NCBI RefSeq assembly: GCF_003641205.1
Contig: NZ_CP032762.1
Location: 1,984,001 to 2,048,000 of the forward strand
Direction of reading: 5' to 3'
DNA: 64,000 nt
DNA from: Rhodococcus sp. P1Y
GTDB lineage: Bacteria; Actinomycetota; Actinomycetes; Mycobacteriales; Mycobacteriaceae
Part shown: positions 39,300 through 49,058 of the stretch, piece after piece
Layout: each line of letters starts with the position of its first letter
How positions within the stretch are numbered: position 1 is the stretch's first letter
Program-made: the position numbers and the translations under genes
The notes under the pieces: model-generated
The model's input: the letters and a program-made list of their open reading frames with translations, nothing else
The model's database searches: none
Told to the model about the DNA's origin: nothing

Positions 39300-40940
39300 A
39301 TGATCCTGTCGCCCGGTAACGGTCGCAGTTCCAGGTTCACCAGAACGTTCGTCGGCATTGCGGCTACATCCGCAGTGGTGCTGGCCGTGGCCGCATGCGG
39401 CTCGGGCCGAACGGACGACAATGCGGCGTCGAGTGGCGACGGTGGTGGCGACACCATCACCGTCGGAACCACCGATCAGGTCACGTCGATCGACCCCGCA
39501 GGTTCGTACGACAACGGTTCTTTCATGATCATGAATCAGGTTTACCCATTCCTGATGAACTTCGCTCCGGGCAGCTCCGAGCTCGAACCGGACGCCGCCG
39601 AAAGTTGCGAATTCAGCGAGCCGACCGTCTACACCTGCACCCTGAAGGACGATCTCACGTTCGCCAACGGTAATGCGCTCACCAGCGAGAGTGTCAAGTT
39701 CTCGTTCGATCGCATCGTGGCCATCAATGATCCGAACGGGCCGGCATCGCTGCTCACCAACCTCGACAGTGTTGCAACTCCCGACGAGAAGACCGTCGAG
39801 TTCACACTGAAGACACCGAACGACCAGACATTCGCGCAGATACTTGCGACGCCTGCGGGCCCGATCGTCGACCAGACGGTATTCCCGGCCGATGCGGTTC
39901 TCGATGACGACGCGATCGTCGCGGGCAAGCCGTTCGCGGGTCCATTCTCGATCGGCAGCTATGACAAGAACGGCCTCGTGAGCTTCGCCGCGAACGGTGA
40001 CTACAAGGGAATTCTGGGCGCGCCGAGCACGTCGAACATCTCGCTCAAGTACTACACCAGTTCGGACAACCTCAAGCTCGACATCCAGAACAAGGCGATC
40101 GACGTTGCGTGGCGTTCGCTCACACCGACCGACATCGATTCTCTCGATAGCGTCGACGGATTGACGGTCCACGAGGGACCTGGTGGAGAAAGCCGCTACA
40201 TGGTGTTCAACATGAACACGATGCCCGGCGACACACCCGAGCAGAAGTTGGCCGTGCGCAAAGCAATTGCGGCATCGGTCGACCGGCAGGCACTCTCGGA
40301 TGGCGTCTACAAGGGCACCTTCACCCCGCTCTACTCGGTGGTTCCTTCCGGTCTCGACGGCTCGAACAAGGCCTTCGGCGATGTCTACGGCGAAACCCCG
40401 AACAGGGAGGACGCTGCCGGATTCCTCAGTGCCGCAGGCATTGCGACGCCCGTTCAGCTCAATCTGCAGTACAACCCGGACCACTACGGTTCGAGCTCGT
40501 CCGAGGAATATGCTGCGATCAAGAGCCAGCTCGACGCAACGGGGCTGTTCGACGTCAACCTGCAGTCGACCGAGTGGACCACGTACAACAAGGAACGCGT
40601 CGCCGACGCCTACCCGGTGTATCAGCTGGGCTGGTTCCCGGACTTCCCGGACGCCGACAACTACCTGACGCCGTTCTTCGCACCGGACAACTTCCTGCAG
40701 TCGCACTTCGAAAGCCCGGCGATCACGGCGCTTCTCGACAAGGAACGTACGACGACGGACGAAGCCGAACGCATGGAGGTCATCGGCGACATTCAGACCG
40801 AGCTCGCCACCAACTACATCCCGACGCTTCCGCTGCTCGAGGGCAAGCAGATCGCGGTGTCGGTCGACGAGATCAGCGGTGTCGACGACACCCTCGATGC
40901 GTCGTTCAAGTTCCGTTTCACACCACTCGCACGAGGCTGA
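39300..40940 (+). CDS. Peptide ABC transporter substrate-binding lipoprotein (family 5)
   Basis: A 546-residue DppA/OppA-type lipoprotein. Its signal peptide ends in the lipobox VAAC. TVGTTDQVTSIDPAGSYD and LKDDLTFANGNALTSESVKFSFDRI are typical of family 5 binding proteins. GAGG at the usual distance precedes ATG 39300. First gene of a four-gene transporter operon with its own 112-bp upstream gap after purF, in which no operator is evident. Confidence 0.93.
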   Translation: MILSPGNGRSSRFTRTFVGIAATSAVVLAVAACGSGRTDDNAASSGDGGGDTITVGTTDQVTSIDPAGSYDNGSFMIMNQVYPFLMNFAPGSSELEPDAAESCEFSEPTVYTCTLKDDLTFANGNALTSESVKFSFDRIVAINDPNGPASLLTNLDSVATPDEKTVEFTLKTPNDQTFAQILATPAGPIVDQTVFPADAVLDDDAIVAGKPFAGPFSIGSYDKNGLVSFAANGDYKGILGAPSTSNISLKYYTSSDNLKLDIQNKAIDVAWRSLTPTDIDSLDSVDGLTVHEGPGGESRYMVFNMNTMPGDTPEQKLAVRKAIAASVDRQALSDGVYKGTFTPLYSVVPSGLDGSNKAFGDVYGETPNREDAAGFLSAAGIATPVQLNLQYNPDHYGSSSSEEYAAIKSQLDATGLFDVNLQSTEWTTYNKERVADAYPVYQLGWFPDFPDADNYLTPFFAPDNFLQSHFESPAITALLDKERTTTDEAERMEVIGDIQTELATNYIPTLPLLEGKQIAVSVDEISGVDDTLDASFKFRFTPLARG

Positions 40941-40944
40941 CGCC

Positions 40945-42045
40945 GTGCCCACTACCGCGCCTGTCAGCGGAGTGGAAGGCAACAACGAGAAGCTCGTCCA
41001 GCAAGCGAGCGCGCCGTCACGATACGGCGCGCTCGCTCGCTATCTCGGGATCAGATTCCTGCTGATCATCCCGACGGCGTGGATTCTGGTCACCGTTGTC
41101 TTCTTTCTCATGCGCGTGATCGGCGATCCGATCACCGCGGCACTCGGAGGGCGGCTGCCCGCCGAGCAGATCGCTCAACGTAAAGCCGAGGCCGGATACG
41201 ACCGTCCGATATTGACGCAGTACTGGGAGTATCTGAAGGGTCTGCTCACGGGCGACTTCGGAAAGTCCGCGACGGACAATCGGGAAATCGCCGACGTGTT
41301 GCTCGTGAACGGCGCCGCCACCTTGGAACTCGCGTTCTGGGCGTTGCTCGTTGCATTCCTCGTGGGTGTGCCGCTGGGGTTCTTCGCAGCGACCCACCGT
41401 GACCGGTTCGGCGACGCCTCGCTTCGGATCTTCGCGATTCTGGCGTACGCAGCACCGGTGTTCTTTGTCGGTATGTTGCTCAAACTGCTGTTCGCGGTGA
41501 AGTTGGGCTGGCTACCGGTCGCGGGTCGCGCAAGCACGAATGTCGAACTGGCATTGCAGAACGTCTCGCCGAAAACCAACATCCTGTTGATCGACTCGGT
41601 GTTGTACGGCGAACCGGCGTACACGGGTGACGTTCTGAAACATGCGGTACTGCCGGCCATTGCACTCGGCTTGCTCACGGCAGGGGTCTTTCTCCGGCTG
41701 GTGCGAGTGAACCTTCTGCAGACGCTGCAGTCCGGCTACGTCGAAGCGGCCAGGGCACGTGGTGTGAGCAGCCGGACCGTCACGCTGCGGCACGCATTCC
41801 GCAACGCGATGATCCCGATCGTCACGGTGATGGGTCTGCAGATCGCGACGCTGCTCGGCGGAGCGGTACTGACGGAGACGACGTTCGAGTGGAAGGGTCT
41901 CGGGTACGAACTCGCGCGTTACCTCAGCGCACGAGACTTCGTCGCCGTGCAAGGAATCGTGACTTTTCTTGCTCTGGTCGTCGCCGTCGTCAGCTTCGTC
42001 ACCGACGCGATCGTGGCACTCATCGACCCGAGAGTGAGGTTCTAG
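40945..42045 (+). CDS. Peptide ABC transporter permease, DppB type
   Basis: A 366-residue permease with about six helices and a long hydrophilic N-terminus. Family segments are WILVTVVFFLMRVIGDP, YWEYLKGLLTGDFGKS and the EAA loop EAARARGVSSRTVTLRHAFRNAMIP. GTG 40945 has GAGG eight bases upstream. It ends directly before the next gene. Confidence 0.93.
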   Translation: MPTTAPVSGVEGNNEKLVQQASAPSRYGALARYLGIRFLLIIPTAWILVTVVFFLMRVIGDPITAALGGRLPAEQIAQRKAEAGYDRPILTQYWEYLKGLLTGDFGKSATDNREIADVLLVNGAATLELAFWALLVAFLVGVPLGFFAATHRDRFGDASLRIFAILAYAAPVFFVGMLLKLLFAVKLGWLPVAGRASTNVELALQNVSPKTNILLIDSVLYGEPAYTGDVLKHAVLPAIALGLLTAGVFLRLVRVNLLQTLQSGYVEAARARGVSSRTVTLRHAFRNAMIPIVTVMGLQIATLLGGAVLTETTFEWKGLGYELARYLSARDFVAVQGIVTFLALVVAVVSFVTDAIVALIDPRVRF

Positions 42046-43005
42046 ATGAGTACCGAAGTTGTTCTCGCACAGGTCGATGCAGGCCGGCCGCATCGTCGCG
42101 GATTTCCTGGTCTTGCATTTGTGCGTTCCACGTCCGGCGTGCAACGGGCCACATTGATCGTCGGGCTGGTACTGATGGCGATCTTCATCCTCGCTGCAGT
42201 GTTCGCGCCGTTGCTGGCACCGTACGGCTTTTCGCAGACAAGTGACGACGGCGGAGAATTTGCGCGTCAGTCGGCGCCGTCCGCGCAGCACATTTTCGGT
42301 ACGTCGGTGCGCGGGGAAGACGTATTCTCGCGAGTGATCTACGGTGCTCGAACAGCATTGATGGTCATCGCAAGTTCGTTGATCCTGTCCATCGTGATCG
42401 GAGTTCCGCTCGGATTGGCGTCGGGCTACATCGGTCGGTGGTTCGATCGAGTTCTCGTGCTGTTCATGGACGCGATGTACGCGTTTCCGTCGTTGCTTCT
42501 GGCGGTTGTCATCTCGATCGTCGTCGCGGGAGGTCAGTCGAGCAGCTTCGGTGGTATCGCCTCGGCTGCCATCGCGATCACGGCGATCTTCGTTCCGCAG
42601 TACTTCCGCGTCGTACGCAATGCGACGGTTGCCGTCAAGACCGAACCCTATGTCGACGCCGCTCGCGTGACCGGTGCCAGCACGGTTCGAATCCTGTTCC
42701 GGCACATCCTGTCCAACGTAGTTCAGACTCTCCCGGTCATCATCACGCTGAACGCGGCCGAGGCAATCCTGACTCTCGCCGGCCTCGGATTCCTCGGCTT
42801 CGGGATCGAACCGACGTCGGCATCGGAATGGGGATACGACATCAACAAGGCTCTGCCCGATATCTCCAACGGCATCTGGTGGACTTCGGTGTTCCCGGGT
42901 CTCGGCATCGTGTTGATTGTTCTCGGTATGACGATGGTCGGCGAGAGCGCAAGCGAAACGATGAATCCGCTTCTCCGTACACGAAAGAAGAGGGTGAAGG
43001 CATGA
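42046..43005 (+). CDS. Peptide ABC transporter permease, DppC type
   Basis: A 319-residue permease. HIFGTSVRGEDVFSRVIYGARTAL and the EAA loop YVDAARVTGASTVRILFRHILSN identify the DppC group. The start abuts the DppB stop, and the stop overlaps the ATPase start by 4 bp. Confidence 0.93.
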   Translation: MSTEVVLAQVDAGRPHRRGFPGLAFVRSTSGVQRATLIVGLVLMAIFILAAVFAPLLAPYGFSQTSDDGGEFARQSAPSAQHIFGTSVRGEDVFSRVIYGARTALMVIASSLILSIVIGVPLGLASGYIGRWFDRVLVLFMDAMYAFPSLLLAVVISIVVAGGQSSSFGGIASAAIAITAIFVPQYFRVVRNATVAVKTEPYVDAARVTGASTVRILFRHILSNVVQTLPVIITLNAAEAILTLAGLGFLGFGIEPTSASEWGYDINKALPDISNGIWWTSVFPGLGIVLIVLGMTMVGESASETMNPLLRTRKKRVKA

Positions 43006-44606
43006 CCGACGCGGCGTTGAAGCTCACGGGGCTTTCCGTCACCTTCTCTACCGACAGCGGCGACGTCGACGCCGTCACGGAGGTGTCGTTCGAGGTCCGG
43101 CCGGGTGAAGTGCTTGCCGTCGTGGGGGAGTCGGGCTCGGGCAAGTCGGTCAGCGTGCGGTCTGCGATCGGGCTTCTGCCCGATACAGCTCGGGTGGCCG
43201 GATCCGTCGTACTCGGCGGAACCGAGGTGACCGAGCTATCGGACAAGGCGTGGGAAAAGCTTCGCGGCCAGTCGATCTCGATGATCTTCCAGGAGCCGGG
43301 AAGCGCACTCGACCCACTGTTCACCGTCGGATTTCAGATCGTGGAGGCACTGCGTGCGCACCCACGTGACGACGGAAAACGCATGGACAAGAAGGCAGCC
43401 AAGGCTCGCGCCGTCGAACTGCTGACGATGGTCGGACTGCCCGATCCGGAGCAACGGTTCGGGTACTACCCCCACGAACTCTCGGGCGGCCAGAAGCAGC
43501 GCGTCATGATCGCTATCGCAATTTCCTGCGAGGCGAAGGTCATCATCGCCGACGAGCCGACAACGGCTCTCGACGTCACAGTCCAAGCGGAGATCCTCGA
43601 CTTGCTCAGGGATCTGCGAGACCGCCTGGGCTGCGCAATTGTGCTGATCACGCACAGTATGGGAGTGGTATCGAACCTCGCCGACAGGGTCGTGGTGATG
43701 AACCACGGCACGGTCGTCGAGGAAGCTCCGGTGCGCGAGCTGTTCGACAGTCCGAAGGAGGACTACACCAAAAAGCTCCTCGCCGCGGTGCCGAAACTCG
43801 CTCCCGCAGCATCGGACAAATTCGTGGACAAGTCGGGCGAGCCGGTTCTTAGAGTGCGAGACCTCGTCGTCCAGTTCGGCGGTGGCGTCGGCAGCAAGGC
43901 GTTCCGTGCTGTCGACGACGTGTCCTTCGACATTCACCGTGGTGAGACCCTGGGGCTCGTCGGCGAATCGGGTTCGGGAAAGTCGACCATCGGTAGATGT
44001 GTCGCAGCACTGCAAAAACCGACCAGTGGGACGGTGACGGTGATGGGTCAGGAGCTCTCCGGCATGTCCCAGCGACAGTTGCGGCCGTTGCGCAAGCGAT
44101 TCGGGTTCGTCTTCCAGGACCCGGCGACGTCGTTGAATCCGCGCTTGACCGTGGGGCAATGTATTGCCGAACCGATGGTGGTGCACAAGTACGGCAGTAG
44201 CGACGCCATCACGGCCAGGACGAGAGAGCTCCTCGACGCCGTCCAGCTGCCGTCGGGAACCGAGAAGCGATACCCGCACGAGCTGTCGGGCGGACAGCGC
44301 CAGCGGATCAGTTTGGCGAGAGCTCTCGTGCTGCAGCCGGACCTGCTGGTCGCGGATGAGCCGACATCCGCGCTCGATGTGTCCGTTCAAGCTGCGGTGC
44401 TCGATCTGTTCGAGGGGCTGCAGCAGGAATTCGGGTTCGCATGCCTGTTCGTCAGTCACGACCTTGCGGTCGTGGATCGGGTGTCGCATCAGGTGGCGGT
44501 GCTCAAGGACGGCGGTCTCGTGGAGATGGGGACGCCGTGGAAGATCCTCCGGTCGCCGGAGGAGGACTACACCAAGCGGCTGTTGGCGGCGATTCCGACG
44601 GTGTAG
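43002..44606 (+). CDS. Peptide ABC transporter ATPase, fused DppD-DppF type
   Basis: A 534-residue protein with two complete ATPase domains, so one gene replaces the usual pair. Domain 1: Walker A GESGSGKS, signature LSGGQKQR, Walker B VIIADEPTTALD. Domain 2: GESGSGKST, LSGGQRQR, LLVADEPTSALD. The fusion is common in actinobacteria. Domain 1 lacks the long C-terminal Cys-rich oligopeptide extension seen in some DppD proteins. Confidence 0.94.
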   Translation: MTDAALKLTGLSVTFSTDSGDVDAVTEVSFEVRPGEVLAVVGESGSGKSVSVRSAIGLLPDTARVAGSVVLGGTEVTELSDKAWEKLRGQSISMIFQEPGSALDPLFTVGFQIVEALRAHPRDDGKRMDKKAAKARAVELLTMVGLPDPEQRFGYYPHELSGGQKQRVMIAIAISCEAKVIIADEPTTALDVTVQAEILDLLRDLRDRLGCAIVLITHSMGVVSNLADRVVVMNHGTVVEEAPVRELFDSPKEDYTKKLLAAVPKLAPAASDKFVDKSGEPVLRVRDLVVQFGGGVGSKAFRAVDDVSFDIHRGETLGLVGESGSGKSTIGRCVAALQKPTSGTVTVMGQELSGMSQRQLRPLRKRFGFVFQDPATSLNPRLTVGQCIAEPMVVHKYGSSDAITARTRELLDAVQLPSGTEKRYPHELSGGQRQRISLARALVLQPDLLVADEPTSALDVSVQAAVLDLFEGLQQEFGFACLFVSHDLAVVDRVSHQVAVLKDGGLVEMGTPWKILRSPEEDYTKRLLAAIPTV

Positions 44607-44656
44607 GCGCCGCGAAGCACCCCATGAACGGGCTCTCCGGTACCGTTAGACCGCAA

Positions 44657-44677
44657 TTGCGCGCAAAAATCGCGCAA
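44657..44677. promoter_or_regulatory. 7-bp inverted repeat in front of purM
   Basis: TTGCGCG (44657-44663) and CGCGCAA (44671-44677) flank an A-rich spacer, 28 bp before the purM start. It may be an operator or a weak terminator for the transporter operon. Confidence 0.35.
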
Positions 44678-44704
44678 CGATCACGAACACAAGGCTGGAG
44701 CCGC

Positions 44705-45805
44705 ATGACCGAGGAAACCCGACCACCCCGCGCAACCTCCTCGGGTGGTGCTTCCTACGCCGCGGCCGGTGTCGATATCGCCGCAGGTGACCGGGCTGTC
44801 GAACTGTTCGCGCCGCTCGCAAAGAGGGCCAGCCGTCCCGAGGTCATGGGCGGCATCGGTGGCTTCGCCGGGCTGTTCGCGCTCAAGGGTGACTACAAGG
44901 AGCCCATCCTCGCGGCGTCCACGGACGGCGTCGGCACCAAGATTGCCGTCGCACAGGCTCTGGGCAAGCACGACACACTCGGGCTCGACCTGGTTGCCAT
45001 GGTGGTCGACGATCTCGTCGTGTGCGGCGCGGAGCCGCTGTTCCTGCAGGACTACATCGCCGTCGGACGCGTCGTCCCCGAGATGGTGGCCGAGCTCGTC
45101 AAAGGCATCGCCGACGGCTGCATCATCGCAGGCTGCGCGTTGCTCGGCGGCGAGACGGCCGAGCACCCGGGCCTGATGGCAGACGGAGACTACGACCTGT
45201 CGGCTACCGGCGTCGGCGTCGTCGAAGCCGACGCGGTACTGGGACCCGATCGCGTGCGGCCGGGCGACGTAGTCATCGCAATGGGATCGTCCGGGTTGCA
45301 CTCCAACGGATACTCGCTGGCGCGCAAGGTTCTGCTGGAGATCAATCACATGGACCTCGGCGGCCACGTCGAAGAATTCGGTCGCACCCTAGGTGAAGAG
45401 TTGCTCGAGCCCACCAAGATCTACGCCAAGGATTGCTTGGCGTTGGCTGCGGAGACCGACGTTCGAACCTTCTGCCACGTCACTGGTGGGGGACTCGCGG
45501 GCAACTTGGCCCGCGTCATGCCTGCTGGCCTCGTCGCTGAGTTGGATCGCACCACGTGGAGTCCTGCGCCGGTGTTCTCGCTCATCGCTCAGCGCGGACG
45601 TGTCGAGCGCGCCGAAATGGAGCAGACGTTCAACATGGGTGTCGGCATGGTCGCCATCGTTGCGCCCGAGGACGTCGACCGCGCTCTGGCCGTGTTGACG
45701 GCTCGCCACATCGATTGCTGGACGCTGGGGACGGTCAAGAAGTCGTCGGACAAGTCCGCCGAGACTGAGCGCGCCGTGCTGCTGGGCAACCACCCGCGCT
45801 TCTGA
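44705..45805 (+). CDS. purM: AIR synthetase
   Basis: A 366-residue phosphoribosylformylglycinamidine cyclo-ligase. STDGVGTKIAVAQALGKHDTLGLDLVAM, GGETAEHPGLM and CHVTGGGLAGNLARV are family signatures. In mycobacteria it directly follows purF. Here the four-gene peptide transporter stands between them, leaving purM with its own 98-bp leader. A 23-bp hairpin follows. Confidence 0.96.
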   Translation: MTEETRPPRATSSGGASYAAAGVDIAAGDRAVELFAPLAKRASRPEVMGGIGGFAGLFALKGDYKEPILAASTDGVGTKIAVAQALGKHDTLGLDLVAMVVDDLVVCGAEPLFLQDYIAVGRVVPEMVAELVKGIADGCIIAGCALLGGETAEHPGLMADGDYDLSATGVGVVEADAVLGPDRVRPGDVVIAMGSSGLHSNGYSLARKVLLEINHMDLGGHVEEFGRTLGEELLEPTKIYAKDCLALAAETDVRTFCHVTGGGLAGNLARVMPAGLVAELDRTTWSPAPVFSLIAQRGRVERAEMEQTFNMGVGMVAIVAPEDVDRALAVLTARHIDCWTLGTVKKSSDKSAETERAVLLGNHPRF

Positions 45806-45830
45806 CGTCGGAGCTCACTTCCGAGCACGA

Positions 45831-45879
45831 ACATACGACTGAGGGGGAGCCGCACCGCGGCTCCCCCTCAGTCGTATGT
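45831..45879. terminator. 23-bp perfect hairpin between purM and the DUF3073 gene
   Basis: Arms 45831-45853 and 45857-45879 are perfectly complementary with a 3-nt loop. It lies between convergent genes and should stop transcription from both sides. Confidence 0.85.
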
Positions 45880-45889
45880 CAATCGCTGG

Positions 45890-46105
45890 TCAGCGTCGCC
45901 AGTCCTCGTATTCATCCTCTTCGACGCGGGAATAGCCGTCCGCGTCCGAAGAGGAGATGCCGCCCGAGGTGATACCGCCACGGTGGGAATTGGACGAACC
46001 TCCGGAGAGCTCTCTTTGCAGACTCTCCAAGTCCGTTGTCGGTGAGCTGTACTTGAGCTCACGAGCGACCTTTGTCTGCTTTGCCTTAGCCCTGCCTCGG
46101 CCCAT
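45890..46105 (-). CDS. DUF3073 small protein
   Basis: A 71-residue, highly charged protein. MGRGRAKAKQTKVARELKYSSP is the signature of the actinobacterial DUF3073 family, found next to purM in mycobacteria as well. The N-terminus is very basic and the C-terminus acidic (VEEDEYEDWRR), with little predicted structure. Function is unknown. The 208-bp gap on its 5' side (46106-46313) shows only promoter-like AT-richer sequence. Confidence 0.93.
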   Translation of the reverse strand: MGRGRAKAKQTKVARELKYSSPTTDLESLQRELSGGSSNSHRGGITSGGISSSDADGYSRVEEDEYEDWRR

Positions 46106-46313
46106 GGCGTTGCCCCCTCGCGGACTTGCGGGGCGGCCTGGGGAAATTTGGGCGCCCCGTTAGATTTGGTATTTCTTCCTGGCACACACTCTAGCGCGCG
46201 AATCGTCCAGATGCTCATACAGAGTCCGTGTCCCGCATGTTTGCTTCATCTCAGTACCGGGCATTGGACCTTCTACCTGCGTAAATGTCTTAAGGCTCGG
46301 TAAGGGTCACGAT

Positions 46314-46946
46314 TCATGTACTTCTTTTCAACGCCGCTGTCGCGTCGCGCTCGACTTTCGGCGGCAACCCCGGGGCGCTGAGGAGTTTCGCCAACCCTGC
46401 GGGGTTGGTTCCGCGGAACAGGTCCCTGACGGTCACCCCGTGGTCCGGAACGCGGCCCGGAAGAATCGATGCCCCGCGCTGGACGGTCCCAGGTTCGACG
46501 ACCCGGAAGTACGCACCGACGTCAGCGCGCTCGGTGAACCGCTTCAGCCAACCCGGCTCGTCGACCCAGCGTGCGAACGTCCCGCACGGCTTTCTGGCGA
46601 TCGTGACTTCGAGGACGACATCGCCGATGTGCCAGTGCGAGCCGACAACGGCGTCGGTCACCTCGATTCCCGATGTCCTGAGGTTCTCCCCGAACCAGCC
46701 CGGCTCGACCGGTCGTCCGAGTTCGGAGGCCCAGCGTTGGGCCTCCGCCTCGTCGTACACGTATACGGCTTGGTCAACCCCGCCATGGAATTTCGTATCC
46801 CGACTGTGGTCACCGGCTAGGCCCAATTCGTGAACGTCGACCGGGCCGTCTACAGGCCTCTTGTCGATGGCGCTGCCGGAGACCCCGCGTCGTCCGATGG
46901 GCACGTCGGCGTGAACGACACACACCGCTTCGACGCGAGCCGTCAC
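46314..46946 (-). CDS. MOSC-domain protein (YiiM-like)
   Basis: About 210 residues from GTG 46946, which overlaps the upstream stop as GTGA. VHELGLAGDHSRDTKFHGGVDQAVYVYD and GWFGENLRTSG are MOSC motifs. The cysteine in IARKPCGTFARW is the conserved residue of the domain, used in molybdenum-cofactor or sulfur-transfer chemistry. YiiM-type proteins reduce N-hydroxylated compounds. The frame is open further upstream, but only inside ygfZ. Confidence 0.88.
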   Translation of the reverse strand: MTARVEAVCVVHADVPIGRRGVSGSAIDKRPVDGPVDVHELGLAGDHSRDTKFHGGVDQAVYVYDEAEAQRWASELGRPVEPGWFGENLRTSGIEVTDAVVGSHWHIGDVVLEVTIARKPCGTFARWVDEPGWLKRFTERADVGAYFRVVEPGTVQRGASILPGRVPDHGVTVRDLFRGTNPAGLAKLLSAPGLPPKVERDATAALKRST

Positions 46947-48073
46947 CGGCCGCGCAACCGATCGATTGCGGCCCGCCCTGCCTGCACGTCGTCGTAGCTC
47001 GGGATCGAATCGGGATCGATCGACGCGGCGCACGGTCCGGCAACCAGTTCGGTGTCGGCGGGAACGGTTCGCTTGACCAGTGCGAGGGCAACAGGACCTA
47101 GTTCGAAGTGATCGATGACAGTCCCCAGTCGGCCGACGGTACGACCGTCTGCAGTGATGGCGTCACCGGTCTCCGGTCGCCCTTCAGCCGATCCGTCGAG
47201 GTGCAGGAGAACGAGATGGCGAGGGGGCCTGCCCAGGTTGTGCACGCGCGACACTGTCTCCTGGCCGCGGTAACAGCCCTTCTCGAGGTGTACTGCCCCT
47301 GGATCGGTCACTCCACCGATCCACCGCACCTCGTGAGGGATCGTCTTCTCGTCGGTGTCGACACCGACACGAGGCCTGATCGACTCGACACGAAGGGCGT
47401 CGAACGTCCAGGTTCCGGCTGGTGTCGCACCGGCGTCGCGCAGTCTCGTGAACCACTCCGCCAATGCGGGACGGGGAACCAACAGGTCGAACGCGTTGGG
47501 GCCCGGCCACGGCATCCGGCGGACGAAGCCGCCGCCGCTCAGAGCGGTGGCATCGTAGTTCTCGGTGGGGACCGATACACCGAGGGCGTCGAGGACGCGC
47601 GCGGAATCCGCTCCGAGCAGCGAAAGCACGGCAAGTTCGCTGCCCTCGCGCGGTTCGGCCTTCGACCAGAACACCATCTTCTTCAGAAATGCCAGCAAAT
47701 CGGGGCCGGTCGACGCTTCGGTGTCGATCCAGGTGATCCCGTCCAAGTCGGTCTGGACGAAGTGATGCTCTACGCGGCCGTTGACGTCGAGCGACAAATT
47801 CTCCGCGGAGTGACCGTCGGGCAAGTTCGAGACGAGTTGGCTCGAGATCGTGTTGAGCCAGGTCAACCGTTCCTCGCCACCTATCGCGATGACGAAACGG
47901 TTCGATCGGTCGATGACGGCCGCCTTCGACGTCGCGTCGCGTTGCTCGCCGAACGGATTGCCGTAGTGCCACGCCACGGCGCTGTCGACTGTGTCCTCCG
48001 GTGACGGCACCGCGTCGGGAAGGGTGAGAAGAGGGCTCAGGCGGATCATGGCGGTATCGGACACGGCTTCCAT
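46943..48073 (-). CDS. ygfZ: YgfZ/GcvT-like folate-binding Fe-S cluster repair protein
   Basis: A 376-residue protein with the diagnostic motif KGCYRGQETVSR, whose Cys is needed in YgfZ. NRFVIAIGGEERLTWLNTISSQ is the GcvT-like folate-binding beginning. YgfZ uses tetrahydrofolate to help maintain some iron-sulfur enzymes. It is divergent from the pabC-like gene, whose product makes a folate precursor; the pair is conserved in mycobacteria. The 14-bp intergenic gap leaves little room for separate promoters. Confidence 0.92.
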   Translation of the reverse strand: MEAVSDTAMIRLSPLLTLPDAVPSPEDTVDSAVAWHYGNPFGEQRDATSKAAVIDRSNRFVIAIGGEERLTWLNTISSQLVSNLPDGHSAENLSLDVNGRVEHHFVQTDLDGITWIDTEASTGPDLLAFLKKMVFWSKAEPREGSELAVLSLLGADSARVLDALGVSVPTENYDATALSGGGFVRRMPWPGPNAFDLLVPRPALAEWFTRLRDAGATPAGTWTFDALRVESIRPRVGVDTDEKTIPHEVRWIGGVTDPGAVHLEKGCYRGQETVSRVHNLGRPPRHLVLLHLDGSAEGRPETGDAITADGRTVGRLGTVIDHFELGPVALALVKRTVPADTELVAGPCAASIDPDSIPSYDDVQAGRAAIDRLRGR

Positions 48074-48087
48074 CGTAGGCTGGACGT

Positions 48088-48966
48088 ATGTCGGAGCGAG
48101 TAGTTGTCACCCTGGACGGGCAGGTTCACGATCCGGATGCGCCGCTTCTGTACGCCGATGACCTGGCCGCTGTGCGTGGGGACGGGGTGTTCGAGACGAT
48201 TCTCGTGCGCGGTGGGGCGCCGTGTGGTGTGGAACTTCACCTGGCCAGGTTGCTTGCGTCGGCGGCGGCGTTGGATCTGCCGACGCCGGATCGGGACGAT
48301 TGGCGGCTTGTTGTCGGCCTAGCCGTCGACGAGTGGACGAGAACTTCAGATGACGAGGGTGCGCTGCGGCTGGTGCTGAGTCGTGGCCGCGAAGGGGGCG
48401 GTGAGCCGACGGGGTATGCCACGGTGGGGCCGCTGCACGAGCGAGTGACTCGGGCTCGCGCCGACGGCGTGGCAGCCATCACCCTGGCCCGTGGCTATTC
48501 GGTGGATTTTGCCGCACAAGCCCCCTGGCAGCTGCTCGGGGCGAAGACGTTGTCGTATGCGACGAACATGGCTGCGTTACGGCACGCCGCGCGTCTCGGG
48601 GCCGACGACGTGATCTACACGAGCAGTGAAGGGCGCGTTCTGGAAGGTCCTCGCTCGACCGTGGTGCTCGCGCGCGGTAAGACACTCATCACACCACCGG
48701 CAGAGCATGGAATCCTCTCGGGGACGACAGTGGAGGCGTTGTTTCAGGTCGCCTCGGACAAAGGATTCGACTGTGAGCGGTCGGACGTTTTCCCTGCGGA
48801 TCTCATTGCCGCAGATGGTGTTTGGTTGATCTCGAGCATTACTCTCGCTGCAAGGGTCGTCTCGCTGAACGGGGTCGTACTGCCGGTGCCGTCGATCGCC
48901 GACGACGTCCGGTCGATGGTCGATACGGCGGTGGAGACCATCGGCGACGAGGTCTCCGACGCTTGA
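48088..48966 (+). CDS. pabC: Aminodeoxychorismate lyase-type class IV PLP enzyme
   Basis: A 292-residue fold-type IV PLP protein. The PLP lysine lies in LLGAKTLSYATNMAALR, and ADDVIYTSSEGRVLEG is the family's next block. Position beside ygfZ supports 4-amino-4-deoxychorismate lyase (p-aminobenzoate for folate). D-amino-acid aminotransferase is the alternative within this fold. Confidence 0.87.
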   Translation: MSERVVVTLDGQVHDPDAPLLYADDLAAVRGDGVFETILVRGGAPCGVELHLARLLASAAALDLPTPDRDDWRLVVGLAVDEWTRTSDDEGALRLVLSRGREGGGEPTGYATVGPLHERVTRARADGVAAITLARGYSVDFAAQAPWQLLGAKTLSYATNMAALRHAARLGADDVIYTSSEGRVLEGPRSTVVLARGKTLITPPAEHGILSGTTVEALFQVASDKGFDCERSDVFPADLIAADGVWLISSITLAARVVSLNGVVLPVPSIADDVRSMVDTAVETIGDEVSDA

Positions 48967-48968
48967 GC

Positions 48969-48988
48969 TACTACTACACGTAGTAGTA
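48969..48988. promoter_or_regulatory. 9-bp dyad operator upstream of cydA
   Basis: TACTACTAC and GTAGTAGTA are separated by 2 bp, a perfect dyad 70 bp before the cydA start. The TACTAC/GTAGTA form is that of BlaI/MecI-type operators. The cognate repressor is not in the window. Confidence 0.6.
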
Positions 48989-49058
48989 CTCTCGAACTTG
49001 CTGGGGCACGCCCGTAAGCAGCGGAATCTTCCCGCGGGCCGAAAAGTTCGGAGTAGTC

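Noticed and set aside
39051..40985. 644-codon minus-strand frame opposite purF end and the peptide-binding protein
   Set aside because: Shadow of the lipoprotein gene: no start signal and no recognisable domain.
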